The notes beneath the pieces were generated by a model. That model made no database searches, was not told the DNA's origin, and was given only the letters and a program-made list of their open reading frames with translations. DNA of 64,000 nucleotides from assembly GCF_020509005.1 (NCBI RefSeq), contig NC_063017.1, forward strand, positions 3,038,001 through 3,102,000, read 5' to 3'. The DNA is from Fulvia fulva. Taxonomy: Eukaryota > Ascomycota > Dothideomycetes > Mycosphaerellales > Mycosphaerellaceae. Shown piece by piece: positions 33,151 to 43,399 of the stretch. The position numbers were made by a program, and so were the translations under genes. Position 1 is the stretch's first letter, and each line of letters starts with the position of its first letter.

Positions 33151-33660
33151 AAATTTGTAAATTAGGTATATAAAGATAAGAGAGAGTAGACCTACCTATA
33201 CCGAACGGCGGTATGTCCCTACCTGTTCTATTTCCTTACTTATAATATATCCTACTTACGCGGTCCGGATATATACTATCGCTAAGGATCGAGTTGAGCT
33301 AGTTCTAAAGTTCTAGGTTCTAAGGGTCTCCGGTTAGTAACTCGGCTAAGATAGAGGGCGTACGATATAGGTACTACTATCGCTAAGTAGCGGCGGTAGG
33401 TCGTATACTTAAAGGTCGTAGAGGAGGGCGTCGAGAGGCCTCGTTAGCGTTCTCTATTATTACAAATTGATCGTACGGTCTAGTACTATCGTACTATCTC
33501 GGGCGGTCTCGGTATTATACGTAGAGGTTAGCTCTCTACTCGTAAGAAGGCGTAACTAACTATTACGGGCGAGAGTACTATAATAGGGTCGGGCAAAGAT
33601 ATATATAGTTACGTAAGCTATCTAAGAGAGCGCGAGAAGCGCGAGAAGATAAAGTCGCGA
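33151..33660. other. RIP-mutated spacer
   Basis: CpA/TpG-depleted DNA between two divergent decayed frames. No repeat partner is visible in the window and no signal can be supported. Confidence 0.4.
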
Positions 33661-35600
33661 ATCGAGCTAGCGGGTACTAGCGGCCGCTAGCGCGCGGGCG
33701 TACGGCCGACGATACTATATTACGAGGCAGTTCGTAAAAAGGGCTATCTCGTAATACTATTAATAGAAATACTTAGCTACTAGTATATCTTCTTTCCCGA
33801 GATAGAACAGATATATTACTACTTAAAGGAGGATCCTACGACGTATTATACGTTCGTAGAAGAGATCTAAAGTATCTAAATGCCGGGCGTAATAAGCTTC
33901 CTAGGACGACTTACTAAAATATAAGTAATAGGTATAGTAGAACTATATACTATTAGCTAGTAGGCGATAGGATAGTAAGTAAAGTCTATACTCTATACTC
34001 GCTACTACTAGGTCGAGGACTTAATACCCGTATAGATATTAACTATTAACTAGACGCGTATTAGGATAGAACTAAGGCCTAGGCTATAGTAGTATTATAA
34101 GGGTAGCTATAGGCGCGCTAATAGACGTAGTAACTAAGCTATTGGTAAATATATCTATAAGCTAGGCTCGTAGACTATCGTACTATAGACTAGTACGGAA
34201 TATATAAGAGTAACTATCGCGAGGTAAGAACTTCTAGATTAGAATATAAGTCTAGGTATCTACGAAGTTATCTAGCGGCTTAGTAAAGTACCTCGCTCGT
34301 AGTATAGTATACTCGTACGCCGTACTTTATCTATACTAGTCGCTACTTTAGTATCGAGGATCGGTTATCGACGAGCCGAAATAACCGGCCGCCGCTCTAT
34401 CTACCTTAGCTCGTATTAAGCGCTAGATATTAATCGTCGTTTTGTCGGGCTCGCGTCCGTTCGACTAACCCTATATATTATAGGGGGCGCTACGATAAAG
34501 GTAGTAGTAGAAAGTTACGTCGTTTTTATACGCTATATAGCGGTTACTCTCGGTAGGGATAAGACTCTCTAGGTTATATTAAGTACTATATATCGATATA
34601 AACTAGACCTAGCAAACTTACTATCTAGCGTATTATTAAAGCTCTAGCGGAATACGTAGGGTATTAAGTCCTATACGTAGCTAGTACAATACCCGAGCTC
34701 TTTAAGTTATAGATTAAATGTTTCTATAGGTAGGATCTTCGTAGCCGACGTATAGCGGCTTCTAGAAGCTATAGCTCGTCAAAAGATTAGAATATTACGT
34801 ACTTCCGGGCGGATCTAAAGACACTACGTATATTATCTAGAATTAAACCGTAGGGTATCTAAGTCGAGCGCCTTATCGATACCTTCTATAACGTAGTCTT
34901 TAATCACTAAAGTAAGGAGTAGTATTAAAGGGTAACGCTACCGTTTCGTAGGGTCTTCGTTTAGAATAGCGATCTCTCTATAAGCTACGTTAGTATAACG
35001 CTATAGTCCCTTAACGGCCGCTTATATTTTATTATCCTAAGATCTATATCCTTTACGATTATAGAGACTAATACGAGTAGTAAACCTCGTAATACTATAC
35101 TACTCTAGGTAGAGAGATATAGTAAAGTCCTTCTATAGTAGGCCCTAGCTCGCCTAAGAGAACCTATTACTCTCTATTATCTCGCCGGTACGTAGACCTA
35201 TATACTAAAGAAATAAGATACCGAGCGCTAGTTATATACGTATCTAATACCGCGAGTATTTATACTTATTATAGAGCTATAGGAATTGTAGTAGGTCCGT
35301 AACTACGCTAGTATTAGCTATAAGACGCGCTATTACGGCTATAGAGAGTCCTTTACTCTATCTGAGGTTATATACGATTACCTTAGAGTTTCGAGAGTTA
35401 GAACGGCTACGGAGAGTCGTTTATATTAACTTACTAAGTCTACCTCTACTAAGTCTTCTTTCGTATATTTATAGCTAGTATAGGCCTCGATATTACGCCG
35501 TAGGTAATCCTAATTACTCTTTAGGGTCTTTATAGTAATCTTGTCGGATAGTAAGCCCTTTTTACGCTAAGTGTTTTAAAGGAGGAATCCTTCGATTTAG
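33661..35600 (+). pseudogene. Unidentified long RIP-mutated ORF
   Basis: A single plus-strand frame can be followed for about 640 codons, interrupted only by TAG and TAA, never by TGA or an obvious frameshift. If the stops are read as Gln or Trp the product has protein-like composition, with Arg/Leu-rich helical blocks and a C-terminal stretch near 35,540-35,580 containing CRIVSPFYAKCFKGGIL. I do not recognise the family. Absence of TGA alone is weak evidence, because RIP removes TpG everywhere here. It could be a transposon gene or a duplicated host gene. Confidence 0.4.
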
Positions 35601-36180
35601 TTAAGACTAGGAGGTCGCCCGTAGGGGTTTAGCCCTTAGGGTACTAGTAGCTCGACTACCTCTATATAGAACCTAGGTATATAGCGTTAGGGTCACTTGA
35701 TCGAAGCTAATAGGCGATTACGTTACTTAACCTAGTCTCTTCTCTAACGGTCTAATTGTTTACGCTTACTAGGCGCGTAGTACACGCCGACAATCCGCTT
35801 GTCTCGCTATAAGCAATAGAACAGCTCGGCTAGCGTAGCTATCGATATTTGCTTGCTTTTAAGCCACGGAGATATAGATAAGGAGCTATAGCGAGGGAGG
35901 CGACTAGCTATTATGCTCTTTTAAGACGGGGCCGGTGCGATAGTAAACGGTATCCTTACAAAGTAATGCAGTCGTATCTAGCTCTAGTAGATACGAAAGC
36001 TCTACTCGGTCATTCTATCCTTAGCTACTAGAATAATTAATTGTCCGTAGCGTGCTGCACCGAACGCCTACTAAGCCTCGATCCGAGTTCCCGTATCCTA
36101 GAATCGGGGTTTATACACTACCGGCGCTGTAAACCGTAGGTAGTACAAAGTGGAGAGAGCAGCAGCGATGAGCACATCGG
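35601..36180. other. Transition from RIP-mutated to normal DNA
   Basis: Up to about 35,750 the sequence is almost free of CpA/TpG. From there these dinucleotides return in patches, and by about 36,130 composition is normal. No gene or repeat end could be identified here. Confidence 0.6.
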
Positions 36181-36929
36181 ACGAGGAGCTCCACAGCCTC
36201 CACGAATGCCACACCCGGGTTTCGTAGATCGAGCGGTCTTGCCAAGATGGATCGGCAGCTCGACACAATCCAGTCGACTGCTCCTACGCTTTTTGACCTC
36301 GCTAGGAGTACTAGTGACTGCGCACTCAGACGACCTCGTAGTAGTACGCCCCCCTTACGACTGTCTCGCGCCTTTTCCTAACCCGCATTCCTCGGTCCAC
36401 GCAGAGGCCGCGCGCAAAAGCCAAGCTGAAGGGGTGTGGAACCACTTCTGCGCTACTGGACCAGGCGCGTAACCCCTTTGTTCCAACAACGAAGTGAGTC
36501 CCCCCCCCTCCCAACACACACACACAACAAAATCAACAAAAACGGATTAGCAGCAATCCGACATCTCCTGGACCATCCTTCGAGGAGACCGATATGTTAG
36601 CAGTCCTGCGTGATATCCGAGCGATGCCACGCAGCGCTTGCAAACGTTGGCACGTCTTCGCATTCGCTGCGTTGTGATTTCCCAACGGTGACTTACACAT
36701 GTCTCGCGATGCCCCTACACAAACGTTGGTAAGGTAGTATAGCGGCGTACCGTTCGACGTAGCCTCAAAGGATCTTCCGAAGATCATGTTGAGATGGAAT
36801 GTATTTTCGCCGCACCTCGCCATCGCTACAGTATATGGCTAGTCATTGAGACCCAACAGCCTCAGGCTACTTGACACCATCATACCAACAGCCAATTGAG
36901 GTCCACAGTACCCATCCGACAACTACCAG
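36181..36929. other. Non-coding or unrecognised DNA with a C/CA low-complexity run
   Basis: Only short overlapping frames on both strands, none with a recognisable domain. A poly-C and (CA)n tract lies near 36,500-36,530. The stretch separates the repeat block from the remains of the DUF3435 gene. Confidence 0.5.
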
Positions 36930-38271
36930 TCACCAATAGCCACCTACGGCTACTTTGCCGATACGCTTACTGCACAGACGTCCAATTGAGACTTGGCTGT
37001 CGACGGAACCACCAGAAGCGTCCGTATCGTCGGCGTCGCTGATGACCTCCGTGTCAAGAGACCTCATGCGTGGTCTCGGCCTAATCGTCCTGTGAGATGT
37101 ACATCTTCCCTGTGGTGCGTTGCGCGTAGGAGCATTGCTACCTTCAGCGTCCGTTTCCCTAGGAGAATGATTGGGCGTTCCTACAGCCGCAATTAGCGTC
37201 GCCGTCATGGACGTGCGCTTGCGCTTCTTCGTTGATCGTCCCGTCGTAGTTCGATCGGCGCTATCCGTCAGGGGACGCAGTATGCTATACGACTCTTGAC
37301 AGTGGTCCCAGAAGTCGGCCACTGAAGTGATTTGATGCTCGCAGATTGGGTGTGGACATTCCAGAGGCCAACTCCGAGTGTCCCGTAGGTGCTGCGCGAG
37401 ATGTTCACGCAGCGAGCCAAGTCGCGGGAATTAGCATGTCCTGGCACCATACGGGAGCGACTCCTGCCCGAGACAGAACGGACAACGGGCGGCTATAACA
37501 ATGACGGATCGTCTGATAATCTGGCCACAGAACATGTCCATCTCTGTGAGGTGCTGGCCGTAGTGCTGATCCTATTCGAGAGTGTTGTTGCAAAAGTAAC
37601 GGCACTCATAACAATAGCGAATTTCTAGCAATGTGCCGAGCGTCGGGATAGCGTGGTTGCGCAAGATATGTTGTTCCAGTTCCCCTGATAGGATGATTGA
37701 TTCGTAGTCTGCGCGCGGGCAGCGCTGACTGTCGCGAGACAGATGCCTTGTAAAGTGCTTCGCGGCACGGTCCAGTCCGAAGCTGCTCAATAGTGCAGGA
37801 CACCACGGACAAGAGTCATACGCCGCTCGTAAATCGGACAGCATCTGCTCGCTTTGCCGCACGGATCGCCTGCCTATATAACACGCGAGGCGGTGGCGGT
37901 TGTCGGACAACATGTCGGAAGCCCTGTCCCTATTAGTATCGCTGTCGCACGTACGGCGACGAGGTAGCTCACCGCTTCGGCCGGTGGCCGCATTCGCACT
38001 CGGCACCCTCGGCGGTGTTCGGGTATCTCCACGTCGAACGATTAGTGTTTGCGATCGCGAGGAGCGGTGCCATCCTGGTCTCGAGGCTGCTGTTCGTGGC
38101 ATTTTCCCAGAACACATCGATTAGGCGGAATCGATGGCTGTCCCACTGGAGGTATACGCGGAACTGCCGGCTTGGTGGCGGGCGCACGAGTACTGTGCTG
38201 GCTGTTACGCTGTCTCTAGACGATGGTTAGGCGATGCTCGACTGGAAAGCCTTATCTGAGTCAAAGTATTC
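36930..38271 (-). pseudogene. Probable C-terminal, zinc-finger part of the DUF3435 gene, frame-broken
   Basis: Three minus-strand frames follow one another: 37,572-38,117 (contains CPWC...H-x3-H), 37,322-37,450 in another frame (HLARHLRDTRSWPLECPH..C) and 36,930-37,322 (ADFWDHCQES...). DUF3435 proteins often carry C2H2-type fingers after the recombinase domain, so I read these as the decayed C-terminal region of the gene at 38,272-40,228. Some frame changes could be introns. A separate small gene is possible. Confidence 0.45.
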
Positions 38272-40228
38272 TTAGTGCACGCTTTGGAACAAATTGAGTT
38301 CCGTCTTCTTATTGCGGCGCCCTACATCGACGAGAGATGCTCCGTGAGGTTTAGGGGCGTTGAAGTCGACCTTAGTCGCTATCGATGCTAGACGGTCAAG
38401 CACATCTTGCTCTATGTCTCGGCCTAAAACCATCGACTGGCCGTCGACGGTAGAAGATGACGAGAGGTAGTGTTGGAATGTGCTGTCGTTTTGATGCCCT
38501 ATCCTCTTTTGACGGACAGCGGCGGTAGCATAGCCTTGCGAACATGTCAGCCCTAGCAGCAACGGATCCTTACACTACTTACGATCGAGCAGGTTGCCGT
38601 GTCCTCGACGGATAGAATAGGGTACAAAGCGGTCGCGATACGAGGCTCGTCTCCCCAGTGCTAACATTCCCTAGGCCAGGCTGCCAGCTTTGAGTATCCT
38701 GTTGTCGGAAACTGCCTGCCGTGGCCCTACTAAACGACGAAGGACCGGGACCTCCTTTGCACTCTCCCGAATCCGAATCCAGGTGGTTCTCTAGCACGCG
38801 GGCGCACAGACCGCCTTCAAGTCGTCCAGAGTGTCGATGCTATCGAGGGCATGGTCAGCAATAGCCAAAGCCAATACTTGCGCCACAGGACACATCTCGG
38901 GCCGCTCGAAGTCTTCGAGGAGAAACATGCTAAGACTAGCTGCAAAGTTAGTAGCTGTGCGCTGCAAGGGGTTTAGAGCGCGTATACTCTTTGATACGCT
39001 TGCTACGAACACCCTTCCGATTGCGCAGCAAGACTTCGACCACTAAGCGGCGCCGTCCGTCGACATTGTTCAGAACCAGAATGGACAGACCCTTGTAGAG
39101 AATGCCTTCATTACTACCCGGATGGCAAGAAGCTTCTACAATCTCCCCCGGGCGCACGCCGAAGTACATCAGGATCAGAATCGCGAGCGATAGCTGCAGC
39201 CGGGCCCGTGGATGCTCGAACTCATGCTCATCGCAAGCCTAGAGGTAATAGAGTACATCGATTATCACGGGGGCAGTGGCAGGAGGCCTGGGCATACTGT
39301 CTTGCGACGCGCCTCTCTTTACCAGATGGTGGTTGATGTATCCCGTTATCCTCTTGCAAATGGCCCGATCCGACGTTTTGCCGAGCCGAGAGTGACGAAG
39401 TTTGCTGAAGTTGATGAGATACTTCTTCAACGTTGATGTGCACAGCCTACCGCCAGTCTTGCCTTTCCGCGTCATTACTATGTAGAGGAGAAATGCCTGT
39501 AGGCCGGATTCGGTAGGCATTGTCGCGAAAGGATCCTCGGCCTGGAAGCTGGGAGTCTTGAGTGCTTCGTGGTACGCGATCCAAGCGCGCCGCATCGTGG
39601 CCAACGTTTTCAGGTAGGGCGTACTGCAGTGCTCTCCCAGCGGCACGATATAAGGAGCAGTGGCCCCTGCTTGCTGTAGTCGACGGATCTCGTCAAGATC
39701 AGTTTCCGCGATGGCTTCCATCTCTTGACATGCGAGCCAGTTGCGGGTGACGTGTTGAATAGGAGAAAGAGTACGGGCAACGACTAGGCAGCGTGGAGGG
39801 ACACGACTAGATAACAGGCGGTGCCGTCTGCACTTCGGCCTGATTCGACATTCCGCTGTGCCTCCTAAAGGCTTGTGGCCACTGAATGCAGACCGCATAG
39901 TTTTAGCGCTTGGTGAGTTGAACGTGAGCGACAGTAGTTGTGCAGAGCACAAGTTAGTAGGCAAAGTCAGGGATTGGGATTCCGGATACTGATATACGGA
40001 AGTGGTCTGCGTGCGCCCGGATACGTCCCGCCGTAACAGGTTAGCGTGCTTGGCGAGCTCCGGGACATAGGCAGCCATTTTGTCGAGTCTGTACACCTCT
40101 CGTCCAGTCCGCACGATACGAGAACCCATTTCCCACGTCTGCGGCTTCGATAGAGCGAGCAAGAATCGTATAAAATGGTATACAATGCTCATGAGGTATC
40201 GTTTAGTGGTATAATACCTCTTTAGCAT
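38272..40228 (-). pseudogene. DUF3435 tyrosine recombinase (Starship captain family), broken
   Basis: The first exon reads ...AFLLYIVMTRKGKTGGR..., then after a TAG at 39,239-39,241 continues ARLQLSLAILILMYFGVRPGEIVE. A likely intron ends at 38,940 (TACTAAC followed by TTTGCAG, donor near 38,997 or 39,006, frame-consistent). The second exon has RPEMCPVAQVLALAIADHA, a TAG at 38,791-38,793, a TAG at 38,671-38,673, then YRDRFVPYSIRRGHGN. A second frame-consistent intron is likely at 38,535-38,582 (donor GTAAGT, unusual AAG acceptor). The last exon has ATAAVRQKRIGH...STFQHY, with the presumed catalytic Tyr near 38,467. Block order (R, then RR, H, Y) and wording are those of DUF3435, the recombinase of fungal Starships. 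All three TAGs are one C-to-T step from CAG, as RIP would make. The gene points into the repeat block. Confidence 0.8.
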
Positions 40229-42133
40229 TCTTCTACAACGTAGAATGGCTAAGCTAGAGGTGGTCCGGCGTTCGATTGTGAGTTATCACAGATCGAGTTC
40301 ATCGCCACGATCATCTTTACTAACAGTCGAGATAGCGCCGTGTGTCCAACATGATATGGTCATTTCTTCTTTTTGCATTTCGGGCAAAGCTTTTGCCGGC
40401 CTTGCCCTACGGAGCTTCTTTAATCCAACCTGCCCGTTCGTGCTGTCTATGAGGAACTGCAGCAAACTTCTTTTTGACGTATACAAAAGCACCATTAGTA
40501 TGATATGCTCTCTCCTACAACTCATCTCTGAGGTATCGTTTTGGGTGTCTCTTGCTCTTTGAGGCTGCTCCTCTACACTTCCGGGTCGCTCTGGCACATG
40601 TGCTACAACGGTGGCTCGACATGTCTAAAAGCGACTACAGGATACTTGTCCATGCTCCTGCATAACGACTGCTGCCATTCTGTGACCACACACCTTCCAC
40701 TCTTACGCTTCACAGACCACTGACCTTTCCTCACGCCAGGAAGAATCTCGAGAATATCAAGCATATGCTCTACCTTGCCTTTCCACCTCAAACACCTCGC
40801 TGCCTGCTTGATAATGTGTAGCTGTCCAGTGCAGCTGACGTGCAGCCTTGCATCGCATGCGGGTGAGGTGTTGCATCAAGTTACTCTTCCGTGTAAACTG
40901 GGCATTGCAGAACATGCAAGCAATCGACTTGTCTGGCCTCTTTTCCCTCATGTCGTCTGTAGTTTTCGAAGCTTGAGAAACGGCGATCATTGCAACCGTG
41001 GTCGACACAAATGGGCTCTGGAGGCAGTTGGAGAGGTGGTGCTTGTTGCGCCGAAGGCAGCAGGATCAACAGGCTCGGACCGACAGGACGTATGGTTTTG
41101 ACTACCGGTGTGGCGTACCCACGCCCAACTCCAAGTCACGTGCAAGTCCACGTGCATTCACTCTCTTCGGAGTCTCTGCTCCGAACAGCTCTCCGATCCT
41201 AGCGCCTCGTCTTCATTGTTATGACGGGTACATCAAGCGGCCATCGACTCCCGGGGCGGTCAAATCTTTCGTCATATCGAGACCCGATGCGCGTGTTGTA
41301 AAGATTCATGCTTCTGCTCGTCGCGGTGAAGTGACTGGCGCCAAGAGGACGATCAACGCCATCCTCTGGAGCTTAAGACCAGAAAGACACCTGCCCCAGC
41401 ATTATCCGCATCTCGGCATTCATTTTGGTGGCCACCTTGACCATATCCAACGGCGGGAATGCCGCTATGGTGTTCATATGTTATTTGTTCCACCAATTGG
41501 CCGATGGAAGGAATGTTGGTGACGTGCGGACTCACGAGGGATGGACATTCGGACCCGGCCGTGTGCACAGAAGAGAAGTTACATGGTGTCACGCGCATAT
41601 ACGGGAACCGGCTTCTCCTCTGGACGTATTCTGCCAAGCAGTGATCGATCCTGTTGATGCCAATCATTGGGTAACGACCAAATAGAGCCGTGACGGAGAT
41701 TGTTTTTGGCAGCGCATTGTTGCTACGCCAAGAGTGCCACTTCTGCATGGTTGCCAGGCTACATGTCCCAGCGTGGTATAGAGCAAGCAATAATCTCGCC
41801 CGTACCTTAGACTAATGCTTAAGCAGACTCGATTCGCTTGTTCTCCATGTGCCGCTACAGTATAAGAGACAATGTACCCTTTTCAGGACTTCAAGCTCTA
41901 GTAGACTAGCGAATGTGACTGTCCTTCCTTGGCAGGACGAGAGCTCGAAGGATTGGCTCATGAGCCAATGTGCATCAGGTGCCGGGGCCGTCATGCATTG
42001 AGTTGACATTCGTCGACGTGCTGCACTGGCTGTATTTCACTGGTCTCTCCCGAACCACAGCAACTCACAGCAATTGTTGCAGAACACTCTCGTCTCTCTG
42101 TCGATATCCAGTACCCATCATCTGTCGAACGCG
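40229..42133. other. Stretch without a supported gene; C2H2-like remnant at 40,880-41,008
   Basis: About 1.9 kb of normal composition upstream of the recombinase. On the minus strand a short frame (40,757-41,008) has one zinc-finger-like block, CMFCNAQFTRKSNLMQHL, ending in Cys instead of the last His. A second minus frame (40,603-40,791) appears to continue it after a frameshift. These may be remains of a gene. Other frames (for example 40,998-41,522 and 41,353-41,790) lie on opposite strands, overlap, and show no recognisable domain. Confidence 0.4.
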
Positions 42134-42919
42134 ATGCAGAAAACCGGCTTTGTACTTTCTATGCTTTACAGCATCTGTCAAGCGCAGTCCAATCTCAAGT
42201 GAGTAGATACTCCATGCAGCCCATTGCAATTGAGCTCACCGAAGTCTAGCTTGAGCTCGCTGCCAGAACCGGACATCACCAACACGCTCATGAATATAAC
42301 CTTCTCAGACCCGACCATCAATGACTGTGGCAGGTGGCCGGCAGCAGCGGCCAACTCCTCAGCCACTGTGGTCATTCGATCAGTGCCAAGCTATCAATTT
42401 GTCTGCGTGGATCTTGACTATATCTTCACTCATCCAAACGAGACATTTGTGCCCGGCCAAAGTTCCACGAACGCGAGTGACGAGCGGGACGGCGTGAGGT
42501 ATTCACTCTCAAGCCCGGACGGCAACACCAATGTTGGCTGGTCACCAGGACGCTTCAATTACAGTCAAGTGTTCTACACCCAGCAGCATCTGTACGATGA
42601 TGAAGCCCAGGATGATTCGTTAGTCGGCCGCCTCATGCTTCGCGCCTACGACGAGCCTGGATGCGCCGGCAACAGCGCTGCTAACAACTTGATGAATGAC
42701 AACTGGTACTCTTGGGATTGCACAGGTGAAGCGGGCGTATGCAGTAATCTGTCCTTCAGCGTCAGGAGCATACTTTTGACCGGCCCAGAAATCGGCAAGA
42801 CTGCGGGAGAATCTGGTTGCATGAACGCGGCGAAGCTCAGTGCGGCTTCGGGCGGCACGAAGACTTCAAGGCTGGTTCCTGTGTTGGTGGTGTGCGTTGT
42901 CCTCGGCCTCCCGTACTGA
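42134..42919 (+). CDS. Small secreted protein, probably GPI-anchored (two exons)
   Basis: Exon 1 is 42,134-42,198 and encodes a signal peptide (MQKTGFVLSMLYSICQAQ). An intron of 51 nt follows (GTGAGT at 42,199; TCTAG ending at 42,249) and keeps the frame. Exon 2 (42,250-42,919) encodes an Asn/Ser-rich domain with several N-glycosylation sites (NIT, NSS, NAS, NYS, NLS) and Cys residues likely paired in disulfides. A short hydrophobic C-terminus (RLVPVLVVCVVLGLPY) behind small residues suits a GPI signal. Total about 244 residues. I do not recognise the family; it should be at the cell surface or in the wall. Confidence 0.72.
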
Positions 42920-43399
42920 GATCAAGCCTCAGTGGTCAATTCTCGTAGGAGGGTGAGCGTTAGGCTCATCGAGGGATCCGAAAGACGAACTAAAGCATCA
43001 TATGTACCCAGCTCATCTGCAAGTTGTCTCAATTGTGCCCGGTTGGCGTAGAGATGCGAAGCGTACAACTAAGTCGAGTGGAGATGATGGGATCGAGGTG
43101 AAGAGGTTCACACGGAGAAAGCTTTACTACTCTAAGTAGGCTCTCACGCAGAGAGCTCACCCGACTGACTCTACAGTGGACATGGGAAGGACGCTCACAT
43201 TCGGCTAGACTATTTATATAGGCTAGCGTTGCGAGCTTGCGAGCTTCACCGGACGTTGCACAGCATGCCATCGCAAGGCAACTTGACCTGATCAGACCTC
43301 ACCACCACATCTCCCCTTCCTCAGACATAAAGAGCTAAGTTTGCCTCTCCAAACTCGCAGATATCACTTCACTCTTGTCTTCCACATCTCAGCCACGTA
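42920..43399. other. Intergenic DNA upstream of the M18 peptidase
   Basis: No supported gene. The last 120 bases before the ATG at 43,400 are CT/CA-rich (TCACCACCACATCTCC..., ACTCTTGTCTTCC), typical of fungal core promoters and 5' UTRs. Confidence 0.4.

Noticed and set aside
1..36000. An alternative genetic code in which TAG/TAA are read as Gln
   Set aside because: The stops come together with near absence of CpA/TpG and with Cys-to-Tyr and Trp-to-stop changes, which RIP explains. The intact LINE and all host genes use the standard code.
36500..36530. Possible telomere-like or functional repeat
   Set aside because: It is a simple poly-C and CA run, not TTAGGG-type, and there is no chromosome-end feature nearby.
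41353..41790. 145-codon minus-strand frame facing a 174-codon plus-strand frame at 40,998-41,522
   Set aside because: They overlap each other on opposite strands, have no recognisable domain and no intron signals that extend them.
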